64,000 nt of DNA from Candidatus Bathyarchaeota archaeon (GCA_023488905.1 JAMDCQ010000003.1:1-64000); one strand, 5' to 3'. Positions 15,817 to 25,335 are shown, numbered from the stretch's first letter. Notes: generated by a model from the sequence alone, not told the origin. Translations and numbers: made by a program.

Positions 15817-15881
15817 TGTATCTCCACTAAAATGTTTGTTGCAACCAAGTAATATGTGTTTGGGAATTCGGCGCTAACCCG

Positions 15882-16352
15882 CTAAGCCATCTTACCCCGC
15901 AGTTTAGTCAACACTTCATCTTCAACCCACTTCTCGCCCTGCATGGTGAGCTTAAAGTCGGGTTTGTTGGGATCAGGCTTGAAAACTTGCCCACGCTTAG
16001 TCATCTCATTGAGGCGGGCAGGTACCATAACTTTTATGCCGCTGGATTCAAGCAATTTCTGCACCTGCGCCGCCGTGTTCCGCCTGTCGTCAGAGGCATA
16101 CAGCACCAGCCCGACGGATTCGTAATGAGTCAAGTTTTCCCGCGTGACTATGACGGGTCCTTCGGTTGTGGGTTCAACAATGCCTTTTAGCTGTGCACCT
16201 GACGGCGTTAAGCGGTTGGCAACGAAGTCGGAGAGTTTCTCGGTAAAGTTCTCAGGCAAACTGGCAAGCATATCTAGAATTTCTTGGGGGGTTTCGCCTT
16301 CGATGATTACTTCGCCGAATCCAGTTTTTATGCGAGCTTCAATGCGCTTCAT
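15882..16352 (-). CDS. Conserved-looking hypothetical protein
   Basis: A 156-residue protein not assigned to a family. An N-terminal alpha/beta part (KRIEARIKTGFGEVIIEGETPQEILDMLASLP) is followed from about residue 75 by a stretch that looks like a winged helix: SVGLVLYASDDRRNTAAQVQKLLESSGI, then ARLNEMTKRGQVFKPDP and FKLTMQGEKWVEDEVL. It lies 91 bp downstream of gatE on the same strand and could be the last gene of that operon. Confidence 0.6.
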   Translation of the reverse strand: MKRIEARIKTGFGEVIIEGETPQEILDMLASLPENFTEKLSDFVANRLTPSGAQLKGIVEPTTEGPVIVTRENLTHYESVGLVLYASDDRRNTAAQVQKLLESSGIKVMVPARLNEMTKRGQVFKPDPNKPDFKLTMQGEKWVEDEVLTKLRGKMA

Positions 16353-16443
16353 AGAGGTGCCTCGATAGGGTATATGGGGTGATTTGGCTTTTTAGGATTT
16401 GTGACAGGTTTACGGCAAAGCGCCCGACCAAAAGAAAAAGAGG

Positions 16444-18351
16444 CTATTTTAGGCGTTCACGCAAGAGTTTGCCGACGAGCTCCGGGTTGGCTTTGCCGCG
16501 GACTTCCTTCATGGCGGCGCCCATTAGCATGCCAAAAGCGTTCTTGCCCAACTTTTCGATTTGCTGCTTGTTGGCAACGACTATGCGGTCTATGATTGGT
16601 ACAAGGTCAGCTTCAGTGAACATCTTGAGCCCCAAAGCGGTGATTGCGTCTTGCAGATTTTTGCCTTCATTTTTGGATAGCCACGTAAACACGTCTGCGA
16701 GGGCTTCTTTGGCCAGTTCACCTGCGCCGACGGCTTTGAAGATTGCAGAGATTTGCTCGTCTGAAACGTGCGAGGTGTGGATGCCGTCGCGTTGGAGTGC
16801 TTTTACGGTTTCAGTTAGGAAGGCGGCGACTGTGGAGGCTTGTACGCCGCTTGTTTTGGCGGTTTCCTCGAAGAGCCCGATGTATTCGGAGTCGATGAGT
16901 TGCTTGGCTAACTTTTCGTTTAAGCCGTATTGCTTTATGAGGCGTGTGAGTTTTTTGTCGGCGGGTTCAGGGAGATGCGCCTGGACTTTTTCGACGAGTT
17001 CAGCGGTGATTGGCTGCGGTGGAATGTCGGTTTCGGGGTACATACGTGCAGCGCCGGGGCGGGGTCGCATGTAGCGGGTGGTGCCGTCGTCTTTGGCGGT
17101 TCGGGTTTCCTGCGGGATACATGTGCATGCTTCTTGGCATCGGTCTACGACTGCTTTGAGTGCGTCTTGGGTGTTTTCGGCGGTGTCCGCGACGAAGACC
17201 ACGGCGTCGCCTTCGGCGGCGTCAACTGCCTTTCGCAGGGTTGCAACCTCTTCGGTTGTGATACCGTAGTTTGCGAGGATTTCATCGGTGTGGAATATGC
17301 CGCCGACTCTGCCCCAGAATTTGGCGCGGTCCGAGAGTTCGGAGCCGAATCGGAAGTTAGGCATCAATTCGTGGCCAGTTAAACCAGCAAAACCCGCAAG
17401 TTTGACAGCTAAGACTGTCTGTTTCTTATCGACAGCCTTGCGGATGACTTTGCTCTTTGTATCCTTGAAGATGGCGGTGACATCGGCGAAGTCAGGTTTC
17501 AGTGACTCAGGGGTTATGCCTCGCTTGGCGAGTTCCTCTTTTATGGCGATCAAGCCCAGTTGGCGCTGAACCTCGTATTCAACGACGGTTGAGATCAATT
17601 CGAGTTCCTGCACGCCTTTGATTTCTATGAGTGCGCCGTTGGGTATGGATACGTTTAGGTCCTGTCGTATTGTACCTAAGCCGCGCATGACTTTGCCTGT
17701 GTCGCGCAGAATCCTGCCGATAGCAAACGCGACTTCCTGCGCCTCCTGTGGTGAGTAGATGACGGGTGCGGTGGCAACTTCGATGAGTGGGATGCCAAGG
17801 CGGTCGATGCGGTAGCGGATGGTTTTGCCCTCGTCCTGTGTGCCGGTTTTGCGAGCTGCATCTTCTTCGAGGCTGGCGGCTTGCATCGGGATGGTTTTGT
17901 CGCCGACTTTTATCCAACCGTCGAGGGCGATGATGGTGGTGCGCTGGAAGCCCGTGGTGTTTGAGCCGTCGATGACGGTTTTGCGCATGACGTGCACTTC
18001 ATCGACTGGCTGCATATTCATCATAAGCGAGGCGGTGAGGACCACTTCAACAGCAGCCAAGTTGATGGGGTGCGGCGGCTCTTCATCCATCTCGACAAGG
18101 CAACTGCTCTTGCGGTTGGCTTCGTAGAGGATTTTTACTCCCTTCTGGAACTCAAAGAACGCAGCAGGATCAACCTGTCCCAATTCACTCTGGGTGGGTC
18201 TTAGTCTGCGCAGGAAGGTGATTTCGGGGTCTTCTTTGAAGAGGTCGGGGGGGCAGCTGCAGAAGAGTTTGCTGTTGACGTTGAGTTGCTGGTGGATTTC
18301 TAAGCCGCATTTTAAGCCGACTTTTGCGTAGTCAATTGGAGTTTTGGACAT
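16444..18351 (-). CDS. gatE: Glu-tRNA(Gln) amidotransferase subunit E
   Basis: A 635-residue archaeal GatE. The GatB-like core (LKCGLEIHQQLN, VRRLRPTQSE-type segment, MDEEPPHP, DGSNTTGFQRT, GLGTIRQDLNVSI) binds and phosphorylates mischarged Glu-tRNA(Gln); an inserted AspRS-like domain sits around residues 280-400; the YqeY-type tail ends PELVGKLLRERLK. With GatD it makes Gln-tRNA(Gln). Its ATG directly follows the gatD stop (TAAATG), so the two are translationally coupled. Confidence 0.95.
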   Translation of the reverse strand: MSKTPIDYAKVGLKCGLEIHQQLNVNSKLFCSCPPDLFKEDPEITFLRRLRPTQSELGQVDPAAFFEFQKGVKILYEANRKSSCLVEMDEEPPHPINLAAVEVVLTASLMMNMQPVDEVHVMRKTVIDGSNTTGFQRTTIIALDGWIKVGDKTIPMQAASLEEDAARKTGTQDEGKTIRYRIDRLGIPLIEVATAPVIYSPQEAQEVAFAIGRILRDTGKVMRGLGTIRQDLNVSIPNGALIEIKGVQELELISTVVEYEVQRQLGLIAIKEELAKRGITPESLKPDFADVTAIFKDTKSKVIRKAVDKKQTVLAVKLAGFAGLTGHELMPNFRFGSELSDRAKFWGRVGGIFHTDEILANYGITTEEVATLRKAVDAAEGDAVVFVADTAENTQDALKAVVDRCQEACTCIPQETRTAKDDGTTRYMRPRPGAARMYPETDIPPQPITAELVEKVQAHLPEPADKKLTRLIKQYGLNEKLAKQLIDSEYIGLFEETAKTSGVQASTVAAFLTETVKALQRDGIHTSHVSDEQISAIFKAVGAGELAKEALADVFTWLSKNEGKNLQDAITALGLKMFTEADLVPIIDRIVVANKQQIEKLGKNAFGMLMGAAMKEVRGKANPELVGKLLRERLK

Positions 18352-19698
18352 TTAGTTGCCTCCCTCGTTTGGTAGTTTCTCTTCTTGTGGAAGGGTGCGT
18401 GGTGAGTATTCGCCTGCAACGTTAGCTTTCAGTAGCGCGGTGGCTTCTTTGGGGTCGCTGGTTTGCCCAAGCGCCCACATGAGCTTCACTAAACCCGTTT
18501 CGGGGAACATATCCTCCAACGGCACAACACCAAACGAGAGCAGATCTCTGCCTGTGTCGTAGACGTTCATGTCAACTCTTCCCCAAATGCACTGTGAGGC
18601 AAGCGCCACTACGACGCCTTTGGCGGTGGCGCGTTTGATGGCGTCAAAGCAGAATTTGCTCACATGCCCCAGCCCTGAGCCTTCAAGCAGGATGCCTTTG
18701 AAACCTTTTTCGACGTAAAAGTCGATAACGGCTGGGTCGAGCCCGGGGTGGAATTTGACGAGCGCCACTTTGTCGTTGAAGTGGGGTTTTAGGGTTATTT
18801 TGCGTTTGGGGTCTCTTTTTTGGTAGCTGTCGGAGGTTATAGTTATTTGGAGGTTTTGGACTTTGGCGATGGGGAAGCCGTTGACTGATTTGAAGGTGTC
18901 GCGGCGGCTGGTGTGGCATTTGCGTACCTTTGTTCCTCTGTGTATGACTGTGGCGATGTCTGAGACCGTTTCATGCATAGCTAAACCGACCTCAGCAAAG
19001 GGCGCTTCGCCTGCGGCTTTGACTGCGCCGATGAGGTTGGTTGCGGCGTCGCTGCTGGGTCGGTCAGAAGACCTCTGGGCGCCGACGAGGATTACTGGAA
19101 CAGGCAGGTTCTGCAACGCGAAACTAAGCGCCGCTGAAGTGTAAGCCATCGTGTCAGTGCCATGAGCTATTACTACGCCGTCTACGCCTTGCTCGATGCG
19201 TTTGGCGACGGTTTGGGCGAGTTCCGTCCAGTTCTGCGGAGTGAGGTTCTCGCTGTAAATGCTGTAGACGATTTCTGTGTCTACTCGGGCGATGTCGGCG
19301 AGTTCAGGCACGACGCCGTAAAGGTCGCTTGCAGACATGGCGGAGCGAACGGCGCCCGTGCGGTAGTCAACTCGGCTGGCGATAGTTCCGCCAGTGCTCA
19401 TGATGACGACATGGGGCAAAGAGGGTTTCTGTTTGGGCAACTGCGGCGCCTCAAACTTGGGCACGGTGCCTTTACCGATTTTCTCCACTTTCACTTCGGT
19501 CGTGGCTTCGATGCCGATGTTATAGCCGCTCTTCATCTTGATGATGATGGCAACTCCTTCGCCGAAGCGGGGAATCAGGATGCCTTCGTAGGTTTTGCCT
19601 TTGCTGGTGATTTTTAGGATGTCGCCGACGCTGCAATCCGCTTGCTGGAGCAGTTGGAACGCTTTGCCTTTGTAACCTGAACCTTCAAGTTCACTCAT
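18352..19698 (-). CDS. gatD: Glu-tRNA(Gln) amidotransferase subunit D
   Basis: A 448-residue L-asparaginase-type glutaminase subunit supplying ammonia to GatE. After a GatD-specific N-terminal beta barrel (1-75) come the asparaginase motifs TGGTIAS (102-108) and HGTDTMAYT (179-187), with a distal lysine in the GATNLIGAVKAA region typical of the family. The start ATG overlaps the elp3 stop by 4 bp and the stop abuts gatE, so elp3, gatD and gatE form one coupled unit. Confidence 0.95.
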   Translation of the reverse strand: MSELEGSGYKGKAFQLLQQADCSVGDILKITSKGKTYEGILIPRFGEGVAIIIKMKSGYNIGIEATTEVKVEKIGKGTVPKFEAPQLPKQKPSLPHVVIMSTGGTIASRVDYRTGAVRSAMSASDLYGVVPELADIARVDTEIVYSIYSENLTPQNWTELAQTVAKRIEQGVDGVVIAHGTDTMAYTSAALSFALQNLPVPVILVGAQRSSDRPSSDAATNLIGAVKAAGEAPFAEVGLAMHETVSDIATVIHRGTKVRKCHTSRRDTFKSVNGFPIAKVQNLQITITSDSYQKRDPKRKITLKPHFNDKVALVKFHPGLDPAVIDFYVEKGFKGILLEGSGLGHVSKFCFDAIKRATAKGVVVALASQCIWGRVDMNVYDTGRDLLSFGVVPLEDMFPETGLVKLMWALGQTSDPKEATALLKANVAGEYSPRTLPQEEKLPNEGGN

Positions 19699-21290
19699 GC
19701 TGTCGATAGCCTCTTTGAAACGTAAACTCCATCACGCTGGTAACCCAGTCGCATGTAGTATCGTCTTGTTCCTAACGCACTAATGACTAAAAGCTTTTCC
19801 CGCCCAAACTCTACCCGCGCAATCCGCTCCGCCTCCGCCAACAACTCTTTTCCATAGCCCCTGTGCTGCCATTCGCCGTCAGGACGCTTGCCAACGGGAA
19901 CGAGGGGGCCGTAAACGTGCAGTTCCCGAACTATGGCTGAGGGCACTTCGGTGATTTCGGGTCGGTGCGCTTTAGGCGACGGAATCCGCAACCGCAGGTA
20001 GCCCAAGAGCACGTTGTTTTCGGGGTCTTCGGCTGAAATGAAGACTTCTATGCCTTCTGAGGCGTCGTAGTGCTGTGTGAGGATTTTGACTTTCTCCAAG
20101 TCAGGCTTCACATGGTCAACAGCTAAGCGGTGCCCTACTTCGCGGCAGCGGATACATTGGCATTGACCACCCTGTTCCTTTAGCCGTTTCTGGGCAAGCT
20201 CCCGCACATCGCTCCTTTTCACGCCAGCCAAAATGAGCCGTGCCGGGATATCGCGTTGCACACGCATCACCCTGATCCATGGCGGTATGGTTTTTTTGAT
20301 CTCTGATATCAAAGTGGTGGCTTCTTCGGTTGTGTAGGGCGTGTAGGTGCCTTGTTGATACCATTCGTAAGCTTTTGTACCTGCAATAGCCAGGCAGGGG
20401 TAAATTTTTATCATGTCAGGTTTGAATGGGGAATCGGTGAATATGCGTTTGAAGGCGTCGAGGTCTTTTTGAGGGGTGGAACCTGGCATTCCAGGCATCA
20501 TGTGATAGACAATTTTTAAGCCTGCGTCTTTGGCTATGCGTGTTGCTTCAACTACGTCTGCTACAGTGTGGGTTCTGCCCACTAACTGGTAGATTTGGTC
20601 TTCGGGGTTCTGCACGCCAAGTTCAATGCGGGTAACGCCCATACTGAGCATGGCGTCAATGTGTGGTTGCTTCGCCCAATCAGGCCGCGTTTCAACGGTA
20701 ATGCCGACGTTACGGGTTTTGCTGACTTCCGCATTCGCCTTCGCCTCTTCCAAATTCGCGGAGGTTTTAGAGGTTATCGCGTCTAAGCAGCGCTGTATGA
20801 ACCATGTTTGGTATTCCATCGGCGTCGCCGGGAACGTTCCGCCCATCACAATTAACTCGACTTTATCGACTTTGTGTCCTATGGCTGTGAGCTGATGTAT
20901 GCGGCTTTGAACTTGCTCATAAGGGTCAAAGCTGTTTTGGCTTCCACGCAACGCCGCCGGTTCATAACCCGTATAGCTTTGGGGGCTGCCCATGGTTGGT
21001 CCACCGGGGCAGTAAGCACAGGGTTCCGGCTGCGGGCACGGGTATGGTTTGGTCATGGTGGCGATGACGGTTACGCCGCTGATGGCGCGAGTATTTTTCC
21101 GTCTGATAATCGGAAGAAGCTTCTTGGTTTCCGACGGTGATAAAACGGCTATTAAGTCTGCGTTTGATGGTACCGCTTGTAAGTGATATTTGGCTGCGGT
21201 TTTGATTTTTAGGCGGTTGACATCGTCGCGTGTAGGCGATTGCATAGAAAGAAGCGTTTCGATGATTTCGCGGATTGCTGTATCAGTCAA
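19695..21290 (-). CDS. elp3: Elp3: radical SAM/GNAT tRNA wobble-uridine modification enzyme
   Basis: A 531-residue Elp3. The radical SAM domain has the atypical cysteine set C85, C91, C94 (CPQPEPCAYC). An RxxR-type zinc/tRNA region (CQCIRCREVGHR, around 373-385) follows, and a C-terminal GNAT acetyltransferase domain contains QHRGYGKELLAEAERIA. It makes 5-carboxymethyluridine at U34 from acetyl-CoA, alone in archaea. It lies downstream of rps30e and overlaps gatD, placing tRNA modification and tRNA-Gln charging together. Confidence 0.95.
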   Translation of the reverse strand: MTDTAIREIIETLLSMQSPTRDDVNRLKIKTAAKYHLQAVPSNADLIAVLSPSETKKLLPIIRRKNTRAISGVTVIATMTKPYPCPQPEPCAYCPGGPTMGSPQSYTGYEPAALRGSQNSFDPYEQVQSRIHQLTAIGHKVDKVELIVMGGTFPATPMEYQTWFIQRCLDAITSKTSANLEEAKANAEVSKTRNVGITVETRPDWAKQPHIDAMLSMGVTRIELGVQNPEDQIYQLVGRTHTVADVVEATRIAKDAGLKIVYHMMPGMPGSTPQKDLDAFKRIFTDSPFKPDMIKIYPCLAIAGTKAYEWYQQGTYTPYTTEEATTLISEIKKTIPPWIRVMRVQRDIPARLILAGVKRSDVRELAQKRLKEQGGQCQCIRCREVGHRLAVDHVKPDLEKVKILTQHYDASEGIEVFISAEDPENNVLLGYLRLRIPSPKAHRPEITEVPSAIVRELHVYGPLVPVGKRPDGEWQHRGYGKELLAEAERIARVEFGREKLLVISALGTRRYYMRLGYQRDGVYVSKRLSTA

Positions 21291-21372
21291 GATTAAAGCC
21301 GAATAAAGTTTAATCTACAAATAAATAAAGTAAACTAGCTAAAAGCGCCTTATAGAGGGGAAAAACTGTAGT

Positions 21373-21537
21373 TTAGGACATCCAGTTTTGCCCTGCTTTC
21401 CGTTGCAGAATCACACGTTTTTCGTAGTTGCGTCTGCTGCGGTTTTTTGGGCTTGGAGAGGTCCTTTCTTGAGCCTGGACTTTTGGGGTTTGGTTCCTTA
21501 CTTTTCCGGCTTTTGAGAGTGAACCGTGAGTTGGCAT
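21373..21537 (-). CDS. rps30e: 30S ribosomal protein S30e
   Basis: A 54-residue basic protein from ATG 21537 to TAA 21373, easy to miss because of its size. It begins [18 protein letters not shown], the hallmark of eukaryote-type S30e, has a proline/basic middle ([11 protein letters not shown]) and ends KAGQNWMS. An AAAGGTG ribosome-binding site lies about 6 nt upstream. elp3 begins 82 bp downstream on the same strand, so it may lead the elp3-gatD-gatE operon. Confidence 0.93.
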   Translation of the reverse strand: MPTHGSLSKAGKVRNQTPKVQAQERTSPSPKNRSRRNYEKRVILQRKAGQNWMS

Positions 21538-21771
21538 ATTTTACACCTTTTCCACAATAAGCATGAATGTCACACTTAAACCTTTAGCTCCCAAAGAGGG
21601 CAGAATAGAAAAAGAGGTTCACTTGAGGGGTGCAAGCTTCAAAGACGGGGTTGGTTTAGGGTTTGTGGGGCCCGGAGATAGTTTGAGGGGGAGAAGGGAG
21701 AGCGTGCAAAAATTATCGTTCTCCAAGCCTTTCCACCCAACCCATTCTTTGTTTCTTGTTGCCCTCCGTGA

Positions 21772-22953
21772 CTATAGCGCCTTGAAGGCGTCGAACCATC
21801 GGTTGTAGCTGGTCAGCATATCCAGTGACACGCTTGGTTTACGCTCTTCGAGGATCTGTCGGAAGTCCGCCATAGTTAGCGCGCGTGGTTTTGCTTCTTT
21901 GTTCATCGCTTGACCTGTCTCGAAGAATTCGCCGATGAGGCTTAGTTGTGCTGATTGGCATACGTCGCGTATGTCGCTACCGCTGAAGCCCTCAGATAGC
22001 CGCGCGAGTTCTTGTAAGTCAACGTCTGAAGCGATCTGGAGCGTTTCTATGTAGTGTTTTAGCATGTTTAGTCTTGTTGCGTTGTCTGCCAGTGGTACTA
22101 GGATACGTTTCTGGAAGCGGCGTATGAATGCCCAGTCGAGGTCCCAGGGTTTGTTTGTTGCGCCGATGACGTAGACGTGGAGTGCTTTGCCCTTGTCAAC
22201 TATGCCGTCCATTTCTTTGAGGAACTGGTTTTTAACGCGGATTTCTCCGCCGACCTCGTTGCTGTGATTACCCATCAGTGAATCTAATTCGTCCACGAAG
22301 ACGATGGCTGGTCTGCCGTCAGTTGCTGACTTTCGGGCTGAACCGAAGAGTTTGGCAACGTTTTGTTCTGCTTCACCAAGCCATTTTGACATGATTGATG
22401 CCGCGTCAATCGAGTAGAAGTTGGCATCGATCTCTGTTGCAACCGCCGCCGCCAGCAAGGTTTTGCCGCAGCCAGGAGGACCAAACAGCAGGATACCGCG
22501 TGGCCAACCGAGTGGGAATAGGTCTGGTCGCTGCACAGGGTAGACGATGGCTTCTTTCACCGCTTTTTTTGCGGTTTCCAAGCCGACGACTTCGCCCCAG
22601 TTAACTTTAGGTTTCTCTGTGACTACGAGTTCTTCATTAGGTTTTGATTGACTGCCGTTTCCTTCCATGGTTGCTCCTCCTCCACCTTCTGCGTCTTCGT
22701 TTGCTGCCTGATTCATCTCCATTGGCGAAACTGCCCCTTGCAACGCTTTGATGCGTTCTTGGTAGGCGATTGCTCGCTGAACGTAAACTTTGTTTAATCC
22801 GTATTCGGGGTAAAGTTGAACCAGCTGCAGAAGGCTCTCTATGGCTTTTTGATAGAGCGTTATGGCTCTGCCTTTTTGCCCCTGCTTATCCAGTCGTACA
22901 GCATCTAGCGCATAGGCTGTTGCCGCTCGTTCCAACTCGTTTGACGCGCTCAT
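21772..22953 (-). CDS. cdvC: CdvC: Vps4-type AAA ATPase of cell division
   Basis: A 393-residue Vps4 homologue. Residues 5-75 form an MIT domain, followed by a glycine-rich linker (90-115). The AAA module has Walker A GPPGCGKT (158-165), Walker B IVFVDELD (217-224) and sensor/arginine-finger regions GATNKPWDLDWAFIRRF. CdvC remodels ESCRT-III filaments at the division site. It is the last gene of the cdvB1-cdvA-cdvB-cdvC cluster and has a strong AAGGAGAG site before the ATG. Confidence 0.95.
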   Translation of the reverse strand: MSASNELERAATAYALDAVRLDKQGQKGRAITLYQKAIESLLQLVQLYPEYGLNKVYVQRAIAYQERIKALQGAVSPMEMNQAANEDAEGGGGATMEGNGSQSKPNEELVVTEKPKVNWGEVVGLETAKKAVKEAIVYPVQRPDLFPLGWPRGILLFGPPGCGKTLLAAAVATEIDANFYSIDAASIMSKWLGEAEQNVAKLFGSARKSATDGRPAIVFVDELDSLMGNHSNEVGGEIRVKNQFLKEMDGIVDKGKALHVYVIGATNKPWDLDWAFIRRFQKRILVPLADNATRLNMLKHYIETLQIASDVDLQELARLSEGFSGSDIRDVCQSAQLSLIGEFFETGQAMNKEAKPRALTMADFRQILEERKPSVSLDMLTSYNRWFDAFKAL

Positions 22954-22981
22954 CTTGATTTTCTCTCTCCTTTCTCCTTGC

Positions 22982-23884
22982 TTATTCAGGCGAACGTAAC
23001 TCTATCTTGATTTTGCCCTGTGTCCCCAAGTTTTCTAGGGCACGCTCTATTTCTTCGTTTGAGGTTTTTAGCTCCGAGGAGCATCGTCCTAAATCGATTT
23101 CACCATTAGTTTTACGAACATACTCCAAGAGTATCTCTTCGAGGTTAGGGGCTGGCTTCTCAACTTTAACTGAGAATTCCTTAATCTCGGATTTCTTGTA
23201 TGAGAACAGGGTTTTTTCTGGGTCGAACCCGGTGGTTTCACTGGTCTTCTGCCCAAACACCTGTGAGGAGCTTGCGGTTAATGCTACCATCTCGCGGATT
23301 GGTGTGGAGACTTTCTCTCTGACCTCTGCGGCGCTGGGAGGTTCAGGCAGAGTTTCAGCCAGTTTCTGCTCCATGAAGCAGGAGACTTCTTTGAGGATTT
23401 CTTCGCCAGCTACGGTTTTTTTGCCGACTCCAACGATGTTTTCGTCTGCGGTAAGTTTTGTCTGTTGGAGTGTATCTTGTATTGTGGAGTTAACGTTGTT
23501 TAACTCGGTGCTTACGTCTGGTAGCACTTGGAATAATTCTTGTGAAACGCCTTGAAGCAGATTCAATGCGGGTCTGAGGTCAGCGACTATGTCGCCGAGT
23601 TCTTTTATGGTTTCAAGGCGCATGATTACACGTTCAATGGCTAATTGGACGTTGTAGAGGAATTTTACGAGTTTGCGGACTTCTGCAATCTCGGTGGCGC
23701 ATATGGCAGCTTTTTCTTTGTTGTTCTTTTTGAGTGCGCCCATGCATGTTTCAAAAAGAATGCGGTCTCGCTCTTTTAAGCGAAAACTCGCCTGTTCAAG
23801 CTTGTTCTGTTGAACTTTTAGGGTACAAATAGATTTGGTGGCGACTTCACGAATAGGTGGAGGGGTTGAGTTTCCAAAGCCCAT
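22982..23884 (-). CDS. cdvB: CdvB: ESCRT-III homologue with C-terminal winged helix
   Basis: A 300-residue Snf7-fold protein. Helical core residues are about 15-160 (LKVQQNKLEQASFRLKERDRILFE, AICATEIAEVRKLVKFLYNVQLAIERVIMRLE). A proline motif LPEPP (near 197) resembles a MIM2 site for the CdvC MIT domain. Residues 245-300 form the wH domain (LEEILLEYVRKTNGEIDLG...IERALENLGTQGKIKI) that contacts CdvA in Sulfolobus. GGAGGGG precedes the ATG; cdvC follows after 28 bp. Confidence 0.93.
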   Translation of the reverse strand: MGFGNSTPPPIREVATKSICTLKVQQNKLEQASFRLKERDRILFETCMGALKKNNKEKAAICATEIAEVRKLVKFLYNVQLAIERVIMRLETIKELGDIVADLRPALNLLQGVSQELFQVLPDVSTELNNVNSTIQDTLQQTKLTADENIVGVGKKTVAGEEILKEVSCFMEQKLAETLPEPPSAAEVREKVSTPIREMVALTASSSQVFGQKTSETTGFDPEKTLFSYKKSEIKEFSVKVEKPAPNLEEILLEYVRKTNGEIDLGRCSSELKTSNEEIERALENLGTQGKIKIELRSPE

Positions 23885-23928
23885 TTTTTGTTTTCCCCTC
23901 CAGTCTCCCTATCGTGTAGTTTCCTTTG

Positions 23929-24654
23929 TTAGATGCTTGCTTTTCCGATTTCTTTCACGTAGACAACGACGGGGGGTTCAGGCAGCTTGGTAGTTGTGCT
24001 GTTGACTGTTTCGGCGTAGACTTTGTTGTTGATTAGTTTCTGTGGCATCTGCGATTGCTCGCCCAATAGTACGCTGGAGAGTTTGCTCTTGGTTAATTCG
24101 TAGTCAGTTCTCTCTGTTGTTGCGCGGCGCAGGGTTTCTTGGAGCAAACCAAAGGCTGCTTTGTAGCTTTCCTCGTCAATCTTGCCGATTTCATGCTCAA
24201 TTTCCAGGTTAGCTATAGCGTAGCTGAGTGAGGAGACTTCTTCGTTGCAGCGTTCAATTTCTATGGCGGATTCGTCGATGATTACTTGGGCTTCCTTTTT
24301 GAGTTGTGTAAGCACATTGTCGAAACTGCTGTGAAGGTCCTGGTAGATGTCGGGGGTGATTTTCTTCCTGTCAACAAGGTCTTTGAGTGCTTCGTCTTTG
24401 CGCCATATGAGGGGGATTTGATCGCAAAGGTTGCCTGCTTGTGACTTAATTTTTGAGATAAATGTGATTTCAGCGCCATTAAACCGTAAGCTTTCCATGG
24501 GCTGCTTTGAGAATTGGCCGTCACCAAACTCGACGTATACCGCTTCGAATTTACCGTTAGGTGTAAGAGCGAATGATGCGACTTTACCGATTACTCTGCC
24601 GTATTCGTTCTTTATGGGTTTACCGATAGAAAGAAAAAGATTGGAGTTAGACAT
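23929..24654 (-). CDS. cdvA: CdvA: membrane-binding division scaffold
   Basis: A 241-residue protein with an N-terminal PRC-barrel-like beta domain (1-75; GKPIKNEYGRVIGKVASF), a long coiled-coil centre (90-200) and a short beta-prone C-terminus LPEPPVVVYVKEIGKASI. In Sulfolobus the last residues of CdvA bind the winged helix of CdvB and recruit it to the membrane; the tail here is suited to the same job (inference). It sits between two ESCRT-III genes with 24- and 44-bp gaps and has AAAGGAGG upstream. Confidence 0.9.
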   Translation of the reverse strand: MSNSNLFLSIGKPIKNEYGRVIGKVASFALTPNGKFEAVYVEFGDGQFSKQPMESLRFNGAEITFISKIKSQAGNLCDQIPLIWRKDEALKDLVDRKKITPDIYQDLHSSFDNVLTQLKKEAQVIIDESAIEIERCNEEVSSLSYAIANLEIEHEIGKIDEESYKAAFGLLQETLRRATTERTDYELTKSKLSSVLLGEQSQMPQKLINNKVYAETVNSTTTKLPEPPVVVYVKEIGKASI

Positions 24655-24678
24655 TTTTGTGTTTTGTCCTCCTTATCT

Positions 24679-25335
24679 TTAGAATGTTTTATCTGCTTGT
24701 GAAGCAGGGGATGCTGGCATTCCCGGGGGTAGGTCTGGGAATTTGTCTTTTATCTTCTGCTCTGCAACGGTTGCTGCTTCGGTTAGGATCTTTGATGCGT
24801 CTTCGTTTACTGTGTCGAAGTTGAGTGTCATGCCGCTGCCTTGGCCTGCTTCGATCATGATGCCGCTGAGCATGTTGCCGATTTCGCCAAGTTCACTTTC
24901 TGCTTCTGGAAATACGCTTGTTAATCCTGATCGGACGCTGCGTAGAACACCGACTGCTGGGCCGAGTGTTGAAACTACGTCACCTAGTTCTGATACTGTG
25001 CGTAAGCGTAAGGTGATTTGTTCTAGGGCGAGTTTTGCGTTCATAATTAATTTTGACATCTTTCGGACTTCGGCTAGTTCGTTTGCGAAGACGTTTGCGC
25101 GTGCACTGTCGTGTTTTGTGTATGCATCAACGATGCGGGCGAAGATTGCTTTGTCGCGTTGGCCGAATCTGTCGGTTGCTTGGTCTAGTTTTTGGACTTG
25201 GAGTTCGATGCGTCTGACCGCGAAGTCAAGTCTTGGTTTTAGTGGACCTGGCGGTTTTACTGCGTCTTTAATGCGGTTTGCGAAGGGCTCATCTTCCCGT
25301 TTACTTTCCCACTTTTTAGCGAATCTTTCTGACAT
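24679..25335 (-). CDS. cdvB1: ESCRT-III paralogue without winged helix (CdvB1-like)
   Basis: A 218-residue Snf7-fold protein with the same core pattern as CdvB (VRRIELQVQKLDQATDRFGQRDKAIFARIV, ELAEVRKMSKLIMNAKLALEQITLRLR) but without the C-terminal winged helix. The tail KFPDLPPGMPASPA resembles a MIM2 site for CdvC. In Sulfolobus such paralogues drive constriction after CdvB is removed. It is first in the cluster; GAGG lies 10 nt before the ATG and palindromic ATATATGT sequences lie upstream. Confidence 0.88.
   Translation of the reverse strand: MSERFAKKWESKREDEPFANRIKDAVKPPGPLKPRLDFAVRRIELQVQKLDQATDRFGQRDKAIFARIVDAYTKHDSARANVFANELAEVRKMSKLIMNAKLALEQITLRLRTVSELGDVVSTLGPAVGVLRSVRSGLTSVFPEAESELGEIGNMLSGIMIEAGQGSGMTLNFDTVNEDASKILTEAATVAEQKIKDKFPDLPPGMPASPASQADKTF

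Noticed and set aside
21563-21808. An 81-residue plus-strand frame upstream of rps30e
   Set aside because: Overlaps the cdvC 3' end, no recognisable pattern, weak start.
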